A DNA stretch of 64,000 bases from Ligustrum vulgare (GCA_963555705.1 OY743169.1:49032124-49096123), one strand, 5' to 3'; shown: positions 36,130-48,660, counted from the first letter of the stretch. Notes: generated by a model not told the origin, from the letters alone. Translations and numbers: made by a program.

Positions 36130-38960
36130 AATTTATTAAATTCTCGGTGGGAACAATAATTTGACTCAAAATCAACTTTATTACTTGTTCGATATATACA
36201 CATGCGATACTTTAATTACACAACAAGTTTTTAAAATCATTGTTGGAGAATTATATTTTATTTTTTCTTTTGAGTTATCTAGCACTAATTCAAACTTTAT
36301 TTGTTTTATTTTATTTTATTTTATTTCTTTTATGTTAGTTACTTTCATTTTTTTGATTGTTTCTCCTTAGGTCTTGTATGCAAAATTTGAGACAATGTGA
36401 TCTCATAACAATTGATCAAAAAATTGAATGCACATTCCATCGTAGGCAAAGAAAAGCAAAAGAAGCACAATAACAAACAAATAAAAAATAGCAAAACATG
36501 ACCAACGCACACAATATTCCATTGGAGCAAGTTAATGACCCAGGTGAAGACCAATGACATAAATTTTATGGTAGAGATGATGAAAATCCTAATACATGTC
36601 TTTAGATTTTTAGAGATGTGCCAGCACTATAAATACCAAGTTGCAATGCCATTTGACTCCATTTCTTTCCACATACTCTTCATGATAGGAAATTGGAGTG
36701 GTTAGATTCACAATTGATTGTGAGCATCACCACCTGGAAAGATCTGGCACAAAAGTTTTATACCATGTTCTTCTCACTAGTCAAGATTGCAAAACTAAAG
36801 CGTGATATATCTATATTCTAAAAATATGACTCTAAATCTTTTGATGAGACATGAAATGGGTTTAAGAATATGCTCAAAAAATGCCCTCACCATGGAACCA
36901 ACAAGGGACTTAAGGTGCAACACGTCGGTCTGCATCATGTGTACAAAGTATGGTAGATTCTTCATATAATGATTCTTCATCTACCAAAACTATTGATGGA
37001 CCTAGGGGTGGGCGTGGGTTGGGTTGGGTCGGTTTTTTGCCCAACCCGAACCCAACCCACTATGGTCGGGTTGACAAAAAATCAACCCAACCCAATCCAA
37101 ATATGAATTCAAACCCAACCCAACCCAACCCAACCCAATCAAGTTTCGGTCGGGTTGGGTTGGGTTGGGTGGTTTGGACTTTGGTCCAATTAAATAAAAT
37201 TCTTAGAAAATTAAAAAATTATGCACATAAATCAACTATTAACTCAAATAAATTATGTACAATACAATAAGCTCAAATATAATAAATTAAATACTTGCTA
37301 ATAAAACTAAAATATGTCCAAATTATATTTGAGTTTCATCCAAGTTAAAAATGGATTTAAGATTCTTGAAATTTAAATAGTCTTATATTTTTAAAATTTT
37401 GCTTGGGTTGGGTTGGGTCGGGTTGGGTTGGGTTTGTCATCCAACCCACAACCCAACCCAACCGAAACAAATTTTTTTTTTATAACCCAACCCAACCCAA
37501 TTTTCATCAAAACCCAACCCAACCCGATCGGATTGGGTTGGGTTGGACGGTTTTGACGGGTTGGGCGGGTTGATGCCCACCCCTAGATGGACCTTTGAAA
37601 CTATTAAGAGGATGGCTAATACAAATACTACATGGGCATCAAACTGAGCTACTCACAAGAAATCTGCAGGAGTATATGAGGTAGATACTTTCACTACCCT
37701 ATCATCAAAGAATAGATTCATTGGTAAATAAGGTGGAAAGCTTGTCTCAAATACAAAAAAGAATTAAAACGCTAGGAAAGTGGGAAAAATCACAATAATT
37801 CAGAATGTCCTATTTTAGCGTAGCCACCAGAACAAACAGATTTCATCCAAGGAGGACAATATCAGCAAGACAATCCATTCTTAAACACTTATAATTAGGA
37901 CTGAAGTAATCATCCTAACTTCTCATTGAGGGACAATCAGGATAATACAAGGTCACATGGATCTCAATATCATCATAAAGATAAAAATCTTTCGTTTGAA
38001 GATATGTTCGATCATTTCATGGAAAATAATGAACAATATATACAGACCAATTCATGAGGAAAACAAAAACTACTCTTCAAAATGAGAAAGCATCAATTAA
38101 AAATCAGGAGACACATGGCACATGTTTTATTGAGTAAAGCACAATGTACATTTTACTATGCAATATAGAGGTGAAACCCAAGGAGAAGGTCAATACAATT
38201 ACTATAAGAAGTGGGGTTCAACTTTCTAGAATACATGTCAAGAGATCATCTGCAAGTGAGAGAAAAAAAACATCTACATAGGAAGAATAAGAAGAGGTTA
38301 GTAACCAAAATCAGAACCACAAGCAAAAAAAAAAAAAAAGACACAAGAAAAGGTTCCTAAACATTCCAACTATAAGAACCTCTAGTGCCTTTGCCAAATG
38401 TCGAAGAAATACAAATTAGATCACCAATTTCAGAATTCTTGGACGTGCTTAAGAAACTCCACATAAACATATCATTTATAGATGCAATGACACAAAAACC
38501 CCAAGCTACGCAAAATTCTTGAAAAAAATTATATCTAAAAAGTGAAGCTTGGGGAATAGGAGACGATTCCTTTGACATAAAAGTGTAGTGCCATATTACA
38601 AAAGAAGCTATCACACAAACTCGAAGATCCAGAGAGTTTTCCTATCCCTTGCATTTTTGCTAATTTCACTTTTAATAAAGTTTTGTGTGATCTTGGAGCT
38701 AGCGTAAACTTGATGCCTCTTTTCTGTCCATTTGGAATCATTGAAGATATTTTAGTAAAAGTGGACTGACTTCGGGATTTCGATTATTAAAGAGGATAGA
38801 AGAATTCAACTTATATTTGATCGACCCTTTCTTGCCCCATGAAAAGCTTTGATTGATGCATAAAAGAAATAAATATTAGGGTGCATGATAGATATGTAAC
38901 TTTTAGCATTAATATTCTCATACTTAAAGGTGCTTTAAGATGTGTCACACAATAGTGGTC
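36130..38960 (+). pseudogene. Ty3/gypsy (Tat/Athila-type) gag-protease, decayed
   Basis: The leader at 36225-36265 (CAACAAGTTTTTAAAATCATT) is a mutated form of the TTTTTGGCGCCGTTGCCGGGGA-type primer region. A gag follows from about 36500: SITTWKDLAQKFYTMFF and, past the MITE insertion, KKSAGVYEVDTFTTL. The aspartic protease region lies at 38350-38900: CDLGASVNLMPL (38688-38723; DLGAS holds the catalytic Asp) and DRPFLAP for the usual GRPFLAT. It has many stops and shifts. A hAT MITE (37003-37585) splits the gag. Reverse transcriptase is absent. Full-length relatives are 8-12 kb. Confidence 0.8.
36995..37593. mobile_element. hAT MITE with GGGTT arrays
   Basis: The element proper is 37003-37585 (583 bp) with ends TAGGGGTGGGCG and the inverse GCCCACCCCTA, flanked by the 8-bp duplication GATGGACC at 36995-37002 and 37586-37593. 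Both arms contain arrays of GGGTTGGGTT/AACCCAACCC (37016-37160 and 37400-37570) with an AT-rich middle, so the whole folds back. It lies inside the decayed gypsy gag and is therefore younger than it. No transposase. Confidence 0.92.
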
Positions 38961-39434
38961 AAATTTTCAAGCACGAGGTAAAATAAAGGGAAAAATACAG
39001 AGATCAATTAGATGATCGGAGACACACAAAAGTGAGAAAGAAGAAAGAGATTTGCAAAGCTAAAAATTGAAAGAAGTGCATAGCCTCAACAATATCTTCT
39101 AAGCCCTTGTTTGAGCCCCATCATAGTATGAATAAACTCTAAAATATCTATAGGATTTGGTAATTGGAAGTCATATTTGATATTAAAATAGAACTGAACT
39201 ACGAACACTTCATAATCATTATACTTGCGCACATATTTATGACTAGAAAGGAAAGGTTTAAGCTAGAAGATAAGCGGTTGGGATTGTTGATGATAAGAGA
39301 GTTTTCGAACTATGAGGGAGGCATAGAAGAGTGGTTAAAATTTTTAATAAACTACAATTATCAAATAAGAAAAATATACTCTATAAACATAATTGAAACA
39401 ATCCATACTGTAAATCACAAAGTGTTAAGAAGAT
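38961..39434. other. Unassigned spacer
   Basis: AT-rich. An open stretch at 39164-39434 has no recognisable family and probably is not a gene. Confidence 0.4.
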
Positions 39435-39659
39435 TGTTACAGTTGTAATGGCAAAGTCTAAATTGGTTAGTCTGTTATCTGGATTTGTGTGCTTTGTTGT
39501 AATTGTTATAAGTTGGGTACCAATTGTAATATGGTTTAGTTACTATTACATAGTTGTTATTTTTTGCTTCTTAATACACATGTATATATATTTGTTTGTA
39601 CAGATTTCTCAATCAATCAATGAGAATTATCATTCATTCCTCTCTTTTCTTCTCTTTAT
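39435..39659 (+). repeat. Copia 5' LTR (about 225 bp)
   Basis: Starts TGTTACAGTTGTAATGG and ends just before a primer-binding site, TGGTATTAGAGC (39664-39675), one base from the usual TGGTATCAGAGC complementary to initiator tRNA-Met. The short LTR and the gag that follows agree with a small plant copia. Confidence 0.7.
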
Positions 39660-39663
39660 AATA

Positions 39664-39675
39664 TGGTATTAGAGC
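39664..39675 (+). promoter_or_regulatory. Copia primer-binding site
   Basis: TGGTATTAGAGC, an 11/12 match to the tRNA-Met site, placed between LTR and gag. Confidence 0.7.
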
Positions 39676-39761
39676 ACAATAGGCTTAGCCGTGCTTTACA
39701 ATTCTTTAATGTTTTTCTAATTTTGTCATCACATCTAACGATTTTCTTCTTTGGTTGGATC

Positions 39762-40446
39762 ATGGCTCGTGGAAGAGCTGTTCGAGGAGGCAATAATGGA
39801 GAAAATCGTATCAACATAGACACAACTATTGGAGTCAATACTAAGAATCAATTCGCGGCTTTTGATTATTCAAATCATTGAGATCGTTATCTTGTTGATA
39901 ATATAATAGTCTGCTCTATATAGCCACTGGAGATCATCCTGGTTTGAGCTTGTTTATACTCCTTTAATAGCTAGAAATTACAATTATTGGTCTCGTGCCA
40001 TTACCATAGCTCTAATAGCTTAGAATAAAATGTGTTTCGTCAATGGTTGTAATTCTAAGCTTGATATTGATGATCAAGCATATAATTCTTGGTCTCAATA
40101 CAACAACTTGGTGATGTCTTGGATCTTGAATGTTGTGTCTAAAGATATAGATGATAGTGTCATGTATGATGATTTTGTTGTAGATGTGTAGAATGATTTA
40201 CATGATTGGTTTAGTCAAGGCAATGGTCCTTGGATCTTTTCGCTCTTACTCAAGGATCACTAGATGTGAGTAGTTATTTTACAAAACTCAAGATTCTCTA
40301 GATGGATTTTAGATATGTTCCTGTTTGTACATGTGGAGCTATGAAAGACTTATTAGACTGCCATAATCAGGACTATATTCTACAGTTTAATATGGGGCTT
40401 AATGAGTCATTTAGCTAGATTAGAGCTCAAATTTTAATGTTTGAGC
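39762..40446 (+). pseudogene. Copia gag, first half (interrupted)
   Basis: Opens with ATG at 39762 (MARGRAVRGGNNGEN). With shifts it reads TGDHPGLSLF, YNYWSRAITIALIA, AYNSWSQYNNLVMSWILNVV and NDLHDWFSQGNGP, the N-terminal copia gag domain that also occurs in plant UBN2-like genes. The frame stops at IRAQILMFEPL, where a gypsy element begins at 40452. The continuation (PIEKVFSLVIQEERYRR) is found at 45237 beyond the insertion. Confidence 0.85.
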
Positions 40447-40451
40447 CTTTG
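40447..40451 (+). repeat. Target duplication CTTTG, left
   Basis: CTTTG, repeated at 45232-45236, created by the gypsy insertion into the copia gag. Confidence 0.85.
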
Positions 40452-40803
40452 TGATGAGAACCAAGAAACTCAAACCTCGATGCGAGTGCCTGTGGGACCC
40501 ATGACGAGATTCGATGCCAAGGAGGTTCAAGATTCGAGGCTAAAGAATGTGAATAAGTCAAGAAAAGAAGCCAAGAATCAAGTTGGAGCTTAAAATAAGA
40601 AGAAATTGGACTCAGCCAATTTTCGTCGACCGAAAGTCATTTCAATCGATCGAAACTCTGCAGAGAATTTTGGAGCTAGCCTCAGTCAGGTTCGGCTGAG
40701 GATTGGTCGATCGAAACTGTCATTTCGATAGACCATGTGATCGACCGAAAATATTTCAATTGATTGAAACACCCTGTTTCAGAAAAAAAGGGGATTTTTT
40801 GTG
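40452..40803 (+). repeat. Gypsy 5' LTR, truncated
   Basis: About 350 bases closely matching 44303-44665, beginning TGATGAGAACC. In both copies the first part also encodes the end of pol (VPVGPMTR). Several GGTCGATCGAAAC / TTTCGGTCGACC palindromic words occur in its 3' part. Confidence 0.85.
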
Positions 40804-41419
40804 CAAAGTGTACTCACAAAGTGTTTGATAAATTGTCCCAAAGAAAAATATTCCATTAATGCCTTATTGTTCAATACCTATGTCTTGCTAAATACTTATG
40901 GTTGTCATTCCCATTATTAAAATTGTGTTCTTGAGATTTTAACCCATAAATCACTTGCTCCTTACATTGGGTAATATTGATCATTCATTCCTTACCACAT
41001 TTGGGTTGTTGGGGATTTATCATATATCCACATTATATCCATTCAAGGCCACTTCAAGATTGAGTACAAAGTGTTTGCTAAATTACCTCATTGAAAATTA
41101 CACTCTTTGTGCTTATTGCTCTACATCTATGCCTTGTGTATTACTTGTGGTTATTCAATCCCATTGTTGAAATTGTATTCCTAGCATCTTATCCCACATA
41201 ACAATTGTTCCTTTTGAGTATAGCAAGCACATAAATTCCACTTGCTATTGTGTCTACTTGTTATAAATTCCTTCTTTGTTGTTTGTGATTTCTTTGACTC
41301 CACAAGAATTATACTTTGTGGTTTAGTTGATTACCTTCCTTGGAGAACTTGAGAAAGGAGATTTTGAGTGGAAAAAGGAAAGAGTGGTGAGCTCATTAGA
41401 GGGTAAAAGCCTAAATTGA
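40804..41419 (+). other. Gypsy leader with diverged tandem repeat
   Basis: Two related blocks of about 150 bp at 40815-40960 and 41065-41215, both beginning ACAAAGTGTTTG(A/C)TAAATT and containing 'TATG(T/C)CTTG...GGTTNTCAnTCCCATT'. No coding. Confidence 0.65.
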
Positions 41420-42310
41420 GTGAAAACACGAGTGAAAAATATTCTTATGAGAACACTTTCACACTTGCACACTATGTCAAATTTCAATACTCAAACTCAA
41501 GACTTGACGGAATTGTTGCAAACTTTTTCAATCACCATGGCTAGGAAAATGGAGGAGATTGAGGGAGGGTTAGAAAGGTTAGCAACAAAAGGGGAGAGTA
41601 CATCAACTAGTAATGGAGGAGAGGGAAGGGATAATAGAAGAATGAAGAATAAATGTGGAGATGCTTTGGTGGATGATGGGAGAATGGGAAGGAAGAATAG
41701 GAAAGAAGTTATGGGTAAATGTGGGGGTGTTTTGAGAAATGATGGGGATGGTGAACAAAATGGGAGTATGAATAGGAAAAGAAGAGAGCGGTTAGATGAT
41801 AAGAGAAATGGAGTTGATAAAAATATTGATAGTATGAGAATGCAAAATTCATCAATCCATGGGATGAATAAAAGTGGAGAAGCAGTGAAGGAAATGAATG
41901 CTAGGCCACCACAACCTTTGGCCCATACTAATGAGATGGAGGAACATGGGGAGGATAATGTCTACACTAGGTGCCTAGTGAGTGATAAATCATGTAGTCT
42001 CATGATAGATGGGGAGATTGGCACTAATTTGGTGAGTGCTAGTAGAGTTGAGAAATTGGGGTTACCGGTTTTGAGACATCCTAATCCTTATTTATTGCAA
42101 GGGTTGGGTGACAATGGGGAAGTCAAAGTGAGTGAACAAGTTCTTCTTACTTTCAACATTGAAACCTATAGTGACCAAGTGATATGTGATGTAGTTCCCA
42201 TGCACACTACACACATAATTTTAGGGAGACCTTGGCAAAGTGATAGGGGTGTGGCACATGATAAGAGGAAGAACCGATGTAGCTTTCAAATGAATGGGAA
42301 AAAGGTGTGA
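41420..42310 (+). pseudogene. Gypsy gag remnant plus aspartic protease
   Basis: A 296-codon open frame. The first part is a hydrophilic, charged gag-like sequence (MARKMEEIEGGLERLATKGE). From about residue 185 comes the retroviral-type protease: CSLMIDGEIGTNLVSASRVE, where the family usually has Asp-Gly-Gly/Ala-Ser; LGLPVLRHPNPYLLQGLGDN; GEVKVSEQVLLTFNI; and VVPMHTTHIILGRPWQSDRG. The ILGRPW flap and helix segment is well kept. The gag lacks its capsid core and zinc knuckle. The frame stops after NGKKV; family sequence continues briefly (LSPEEVCKDRMKLNK) before the deletion. Confidence 0.83.
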
Positions 42311-43060
42311 TCCTATCTTTGAGCCCAGAAGAAGTATGCAAGGACCGAATGAAGCTCAATAAGGAATTGGAGGAAGAAGAAAAAGAAAGGGAGAATAGGA
42401 AAACAAAATAAAATTCAATTGAGAAAATTGAAGAAAACAAAAATGAGAGAAAAATGAGAGTATGAGAGTTGGGACCACGTCTCTAGAAAGAGGAGAGGCA
42501 GTGAGGGTTGGAGCCACGACTCCAGAAAAATGAGAGGTAAGAGAAGAACCGAGAGTTGAGGTTCATACCACTGAAAAAGATAAGGAAGTGATGAGTGCCA
42601 CTAAGAAAATTGAGAGCAGAGATTCCACCAAGATGTTCTTTACTCTTGAATACTCTAACACTTTCCTCCCTAACTTGGTTACTTCTTTGTTGCAGGAGAT
42701 CGTGAGGCCAACTTATCAAGGCAACAAGGAACTTCAAAGTCATGCCTTGTGGAAGAAATTCAAGGAAACGTTTTCCTACCACAACAAATGCAACTGAGGT
42801 TAATAAAATGAAATAATCAATGCAACATCTAGGAGATATGCTCCTAACAATTCTTTGAATGCAAGATTATTATGTTTCGAATATATTAGAGAGTTGTATA
42901 ATGTTGATGTGGATTTGACAAGTGTATTTTTGACTAGTGAAAATGTTGCATTTAGTAAATTTCATGGACATAATGAATTCCTATTTTGTGAAAATATGCT
43001 TGATGTGTCTATTACCATATAAAGGAATTTCTAGTTAGGGGAGTCAATGGGAGAAATTTA
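42311..43060 (+). other. Gypsy pol, RT/RNase H deleted
   Basis: Where about 2 kb of reverse transcriptase and RNase H should stand there are only 750 bases of purine-rich, largely non-coding sequence, with a faint pre-RT segment (LVTSLLQEIVRPTYQG, near 42670-42720). Confidence 0.55.
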
Positions 43061-43900
43061 TTGGGATGTCTTGATAATAAAAGGAATTCGCTTCTAACAT
43101 TTCTAGACGCTCCCTCATTTTGTATTGAACATGTTAAGGGCATGCATGTTAATAATCCGAATTTGTTAAACATTTATGAATCATGTTATGAGCAATATCT
43201 TGATGGATTCTATAGGCATGATAATTATTTGTTTTGGAAAATTGGATTGTTTCTTTTTATATGTGCCATGCGCGAATTACTGGTGGGAGAGGCACATGAT
43301 GGTTTTTTGATGGGGCGATTTAATATCAACGGGGTCTTAGGGATATTATCCGATCAATTTTATTGGCCTAATTTGAAGATTGGTGTTGAACATGTTTGCA
43401 CTTGCAATAAATGCCGAACTTGCAAAATGGCTAAACTCAAATTTTTGCCCCAAGAATTCCATACATATTTCTCCATCATGAGTAAACCTTAGATTACTAA
43501 TTCTATGAATTTTATAGTGAGTTTACTTGGAACAAAGAAAGAAAATGATGCTATTTTTGTGATTGTTGGTAGGAGTATTAAAATATCACATTTGATTGCA
43601 TGTCATGCAACCAACATGGTCATCAACATAGCTAATCTTTTCTTTTGGGAAGTCGTGCAATTGCACGAAGTTGGTGCTAATTTTGTTGTTGTTAAATTTT
43701 CTTGCAATTTAATTGCTCATCCTATTGACAAATTTTCTCCACTTGATGTTTCTTATGACCCTAGCCTACTAACTCCTTTGAACTTCATGCACTTGTTTAT
43801 TGATGGAAATGTTAGTTTGGGTGGGCATAAAAAGGAAAATTTGGTTGAACCCCTGAGAGAGCAAGGTGAGCTTCAATTTGGGGCGCATATTGAAAAATGA
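43061..43900 (+). pseudogene. Gypsy integrase, internally deleted
   Basis: The zinc-binding domain is present: ICAMRELLVGEAHDGFLMGRF, GILSDQFYWPNLKIGVEHVC, CNKCRTCKMAK (HHCC). After a stop at 43490 the core starts: MNFIVSLLGTKKENDAIFVIV and HLIACHATNMVINIANLFFWE VVQLHE. The block that would carry the second Asp and the Glu is deleted. The C-terminal part follows directly (PLTPLNFMHL-like and LVEPLREQGELQ). Core catalytic residues are lost. Confidence 0.82.
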
Positions 43901-44302
43901 ACTTCCAATCCGAACCAAGATCGAATGCGAGTTGTATTTGACCCGGGTGGTTGGATGTCGCTCCTTTGGAGGAAAGAATGGGTTTCCGATCTAATAAAAT
44001 CCAAATTGCTACTCTGCGGTGTTGGCTCATTTCAAGCTCTTGGAAACACCTACAATTTGATTTTGCACGGTAAGTCTGAAATTTCAAATACATTTATTGT
44101 GTCTGGATTTTCTATTTTTTATTGTAGGTGTCGATTCGTGGTCAAATCTCTTTCGAGATGGAGGAGATGATGAGAATCGTGAAGATCCAACTTTATTGCA
44201 CGAATCTGTGACCCACAATGTTATAATATCAAAGTTCAAGGAGTCTCATGACAGTGTATTCAAGCAAGATTCGAGGTCGAATCCGTTTCAAGATGGAGGG
44301 GA
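43901..44302 (+). other. Gypsy pol 3' end before LTR
   Basis: Encodes in shifted frames the tail of pol. A DGGDDENRE motif appears twice (44157-44180 and 44293-44317), indicating an internal duplication at the LTR boundary. Confidence 0.55.
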
Positions 44303-45231
44303 TGATGAGAACCGAGAAAGTCAAACCTTGATGCGTGTGCCTGTGGGACCCATGACGAGATCCGATGCCAAGGAGGTTCAATATTCGAGGCTAAACAATG
44401 TGAATGAGTCAAGAAAAGAAGCCAAGAATCAAGTTGGAGCCAAAAATAAGAAGAAATTAGACTCAGTCAATTTCGGTCGACCGAAAGTTATTCCGATCGT
44501 CCGAAACTCTATAGAGAATTTTGGAGCTAGCCTTAGTCAGGTTCGGTTGAGGATTGTTCGACCAAAACTGTCATTTCGGTCGACCATGTGATCAACCGAA
44601 ATATTTCGATCGACTGGTTCGGTCGATCGAAACTGCCTGTTTCAAAAAAAATGGGGGTTTTTTTGTGTAATTTTCGTATTTACTTCTTTTACCTTATACC
44701 TCTTGTAATACCCCCTATTTTAGAAACTCTATATACAGTTTTTATTGACGGGGATTGGGATTCTAGAGATAGTTTAATAGCTACACCATCTCATCTCAGA
44801 ATTGAAGTGAAGGATTTTCCGATGCAAACTGGGCCGCGTCCCCTAGTGATCGAAGATCCACCTCCGATATTTTGTACAATATATACACCTTTTCATTTCA
44901 AACACAATTAAATTGGATGATGTTCATGGTGAATTTCTCTTGAGAGAGTCCTCCTTTGGGTTGAGGTAAAACCTTTGTTACTCTTGTATCTTCAGGAAGT
45001 TAATCAACTTTACTTGAATATTGTTTATTCTTGTGGTGTTATTGATTTCCGCCACCTTGAAATTTGTTTAATCTTTATCCATTGGGCTTGGTTATTTAAT
45101 CAATGAATTTTAGGTTAGATTTAAACTTGGGTTAAGGTGTTTTATCGCTTTATTTACCACTTTAGTTTTCTTGGGAAGATTTCGAATATTTGTGGGAATT
45201 CTTGGTCAATATACCAAGGGAGTTCGCATCA
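44303..45231 (+). repeat. Gypsy 3' LTR, 929 bp
   Basis: Begins TGATGAGAACC, ends TTCGCATCA. The first 360 bp match 40452-40803. 44470-44640 holds several GGTCGACC / CGATCG palindromic words. Confidence 0.85.
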
Positions 45232-45236
45232 CTTTG

Positions 45237-48200
45237 CAACCTATAGAAAAAGTTTTTTCACTAGTTATACAAGAAGAAAGATACAGGAGAGTTGGTTGTT
45301 CAAGTTCATATATGCCTCCTGTATTTGTTGCTTATGGTGCTACTATAGCAGTTACAACAACTGTAAAGGAAAGAAGGAAAAGCCTCTTTATACCTATGTG
45401 GGTTTCATGGTCATAAAATTGATAAATGTTATAAGAAACATGGTTACCCACCAAGAGTCAAACCTAAGGGACATTCTGGTGATCAATCTAATCATTCTTC
45501 CTTGAAATCACACACTACTAAGCCTACCTGGAAGCTACATGCTAATCAAATAAGCTTGGCCAAGGATCAACACTCCTGCTAATTCTTTGTTCTTTTGTGG
45601 GTTTTTTTCCAGTCAATGTCAACATTTGATCTCATTGCTTAGCCCTTGACTCCAAAGTCTTCCTAATGAGATGCAAGAGCAATAGTAGTAGCCAGTTGTA
45701 TCTAATTTTATTGGTACTCGCTCTTCTATTCCAAATAATGCCTAGATTCTTGATTTGTCCCATGATATAATTTTTTTGATTCATTTGACGAAAATATGAC
45801 TGCTACCTATGTTACCAACTGTTCATAATGTTTCCATTCTCAAGATTGGAACTATTCGTTTAAATGACTCTCTTATTCTCACCATGGCGCTTTATGTTCC
45901 TACTTTCAAATATAAATTGATATGTTTTAGTTCTATTACTAACAGTTTATCTTGTTATCTTATATTCTATGCTGAAAAATACTTAAATTCAGGACACTAT
46001 TTGGAGCAGGGCAATTGGGACGAGTAAGAGGTTTGAAAACCTTTATTTTCTTGATCTTGCACAATCTAAGTAAGCTTTTATTCCTCATTCTAATGTGTCC
46101 CCTCTTTTTTTCAATGACACCTTATGTCATTACAGGCTCGGACACCCATTTTATCATTGTTACTCGGTGTTCAAATAACATTCAGATTTTCATTGTTAGG
46201 AATGACTAGTCTTTTCTTTGTAATATATGTCATCTTGCTACTCAAAGGCGATTACAATTTGTGTCAAATAGTAGATTCTCAAATTCACCATTTGATCTCA
46301 TAAACATAGATACTTGGGGTCTTTTTCATATAGCTTATGTTGAAAGATATAAGATTTTCTAACTATTGTGGATGATTATTCACATTATATACTTGGATTT
46401 CTCTTCGAAAAACAAAATGTGATGTGCAAACTATTATATCATTTTTTTTGAAATGTGGTCAAGACTTAGTATTGTTGTAATATCAAAGGTATTCAGTTTG
46501 ATAATGCAAAGTAATTCAATCTTATTGAGTTTTATCAAACTCACGTTTTCATTCTACCATCATTCGTGTGTTGACAAGTCAAAATGAAGCTTAGTAGTTG
46601 AGCAAAAACATCAACATTTGCTGAATGTAGCTCAAGCTCTTCTTTTTCAGTCAGGTCTTCGTCTAGCTTACTAGAGTGATACAATTTTTACTGTTGTTCA
46701 CCAAATTAACAGATCACCATCTCTGACTTTACATTATAAATCTCCTTTTTAGTGTTGAATCAAAATTCTCTTCTTATTCACATCTCAGATCATTTGGATG
46801 TCTTTGTTATGCTTTGACTTTTTTGAGTAGGAAGGATAAATTTTCACCTCGTTCTCGAGCTTGTGTCTTGGTTGCTTATCCCTTTAGGATGAAAAGCTTA
46901 CAAAGTACTAGATTTGGATTCACATATTACCTTTCCTTTTCAAGATGTTGTGATTCATAGGACTTTGTTTCCTTTGGCAACCAAGACCACTACTTCTGAT
47001 GTTGGTTCCTTATTTCCCAATTCAGTCTTGCCAATGTCTATTTTAGATTCTTCTACAAAGTATAATTTCACTTCTAAGTCTCTTATTTCTCTATTGATTC
47101 TTCTACTGCTCTTATTTCTTTTTTCCTTCAATAATTCTTCTTGTGATTCAGCTTGTCTAGCTTGATCTAGGAGAGTCATCAAGAAGCCTATATACTTGCA
47201 AGATTTTCATTGTGGTTCTATTGTTGATATATCAACTACAGGTCATTCTTCTACATCTTGTACACTTTCTAGTGTGATTAGTTATGGCAAGTTAAAGGGT
47301 AATTTTAAGGCTGCCATGATGTCAGTTCCCAGTATGTTTGAACCTAAGTCATGTGCTCAAGCTTGTGGCACACTAGAGTGGGATCAAGCTATGTGAGATG
47401 AATTAAAGGATTTAGGGCTTAAAAATACTTAGACTATCGCTTCTGTACCTATTGGTCATCATGCAATTGGATATAAGTGGTTTTACAAACTGAAACTAAA
47501 ATCGGATGTTCCTATTGAAAGACATAAGCACGATTGGTTGCTAAAGGGTATATTCAACAAGAAGGAATTGACTTTTTTCCCCTATGGCCAAGTTAGTAAC
47601 GATGAAATTATTGTTTGCTCTTGCTTCTATTCATGATCAATCTCTACACCAACTTGATGTGAGTAACTTCTCCTTACATGTAGATTTGTTTGAGGAAGTT
47701 TATATGACTATACCTTAATGGTATAGTCCTGAGAGGGAGAATGGTTTTCCAACTCATGTTGTTTACAAGTTGAACGACTTATATGGCTTGAAACAGTCAT
47801 CAAGGAAGTGGTATGCTAAATTTTCCACTGCTTTACTTGAAGAAGGTTTCTTACAGTCAGCTACAGATCAATCTATGTTCATAAAGAGTACAAGTTTAAT
47901 TTTTTTTAGCTTTGCTTGTGTAGATTGATTATATATTAATTATGGGTAACAATGATTTTGCAGTTCAAGACTTGAAGAGTAAGTTGACTACTAGATTTGA
48001 GTTGAAAGGTCTTAGCCCTTTACGATTTTTCATTAGTTTAGAAGTGGCTCGAAATGTGAGAGGTATTTCTATTTCACAAAGACCATATGCCTTACAATTT
48101 CTTGTTGATATAGGATTCTGGGTTGTCAGCCTGCTACTACTCCAATGGAACCAAGTTTAAAGCTGAGTCAAGATGATGTGATGAGTTTGATTATATTCTC

Positions 48201-48660
48201 TTTATAGAAGGCTTCTTGAGAAGTTGTTGTATTTGACCATAACTCGGCCGCACTTATCCTATGCTGTCAATAGGCTTAATCGTTCTTAGTCAAGCCTAGA
48301 GTACCACATCATAAGGTTGTTTAAAGGGTGTTATAGTATGTGGAGGCTACTCCATGCGAAGGATTATTTTTCCCTTCTAAAACTGATATATGTTTGAAAG
48401 CTTATGCTAAATTTTCCTTCAGCAAAGGATGTTCAATAAAAAATTTTCAGATGCAGATTAGGAAAGTTGTTCAGATACGAGGCGCTCTATTTCAGGTTTT
48501 TGCATTTTTCTTGGGGAATCTTTAAAGCGAGGTACAGTTTCACAGTCTTTTGCAGAAGCAGAGTATAGGTCTATGGCCAATGCTTGTTGCGAATTGACGT
48601 GGTGGTTATCTTTATTGAGAGAGTTTAAACTGAAACTAACACGATTGGCCCCGAGTAACA
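45237..48660 (+). pseudogene. Copia element, second part (gag end to RNase H)
   Basis: Continuation of the copia begun at 39435. In order: gag C-terminus (PIEKVFSLVIQEERYRR; a zinc-knuckle-like HGHKIDKCYKKHGY in shifted frame near 45407), protease region (45740-45800, degenerate; then TIRLNDSLILTMALYVPTFK), integrase (46200-46900: FDLINIDTWG, QKHQHLLNVAQALLFQSGL), reverse transcriptase (47380-48140: GYKWFYKLKLKSD; DLKSKLTTRFELKGLSPLRF) and RNase H (48200-48650: SFAEAEYRSMANACCEL). It is full of stops and shifts. The element breaks off near 48660 without a 3' LTR. Confidence 0.85.

Larger units (their letters stand above)
40452..45231 (+). mobile_element. Ty3/gypsy element nested in copia
   Basis: A gypsy element bounded by the 5-bp duplication CTTTG (40447-40451, 45232-45236) and TG...CA ends (TGATGAGAACC at the left, TTCGCATCA at the right). 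The 3' LTR is 44303-45231 (929 bp). The 5' LTR matches only its first 350 bases (40452-40803) and the rest is missing, together with the primer site. Inside are a leader, gag/protease (41420-42310), an integrase (43061-43900) and the pol C-terminus, but reverse transcriptase and RNase H are deleted. It cannot move by itself. Confidence 0.85.

Noticed and set aside
36950..37270. Open frame with Pro-Asn repeats
   Set aside because: It spans the GGGTT/AACCC array of a hAT MITE.
37016..37570. Interstitial telomere repeat
   Set aside because: The unit is GGGTT, not the plant TTTAGGG, and it lies within a MITE with its own duplications.
39164..39448. 94-codon open frame before a copia LTR
   Set aside because: No similarity recognised, and its end runs into the LTR start; probably chance.
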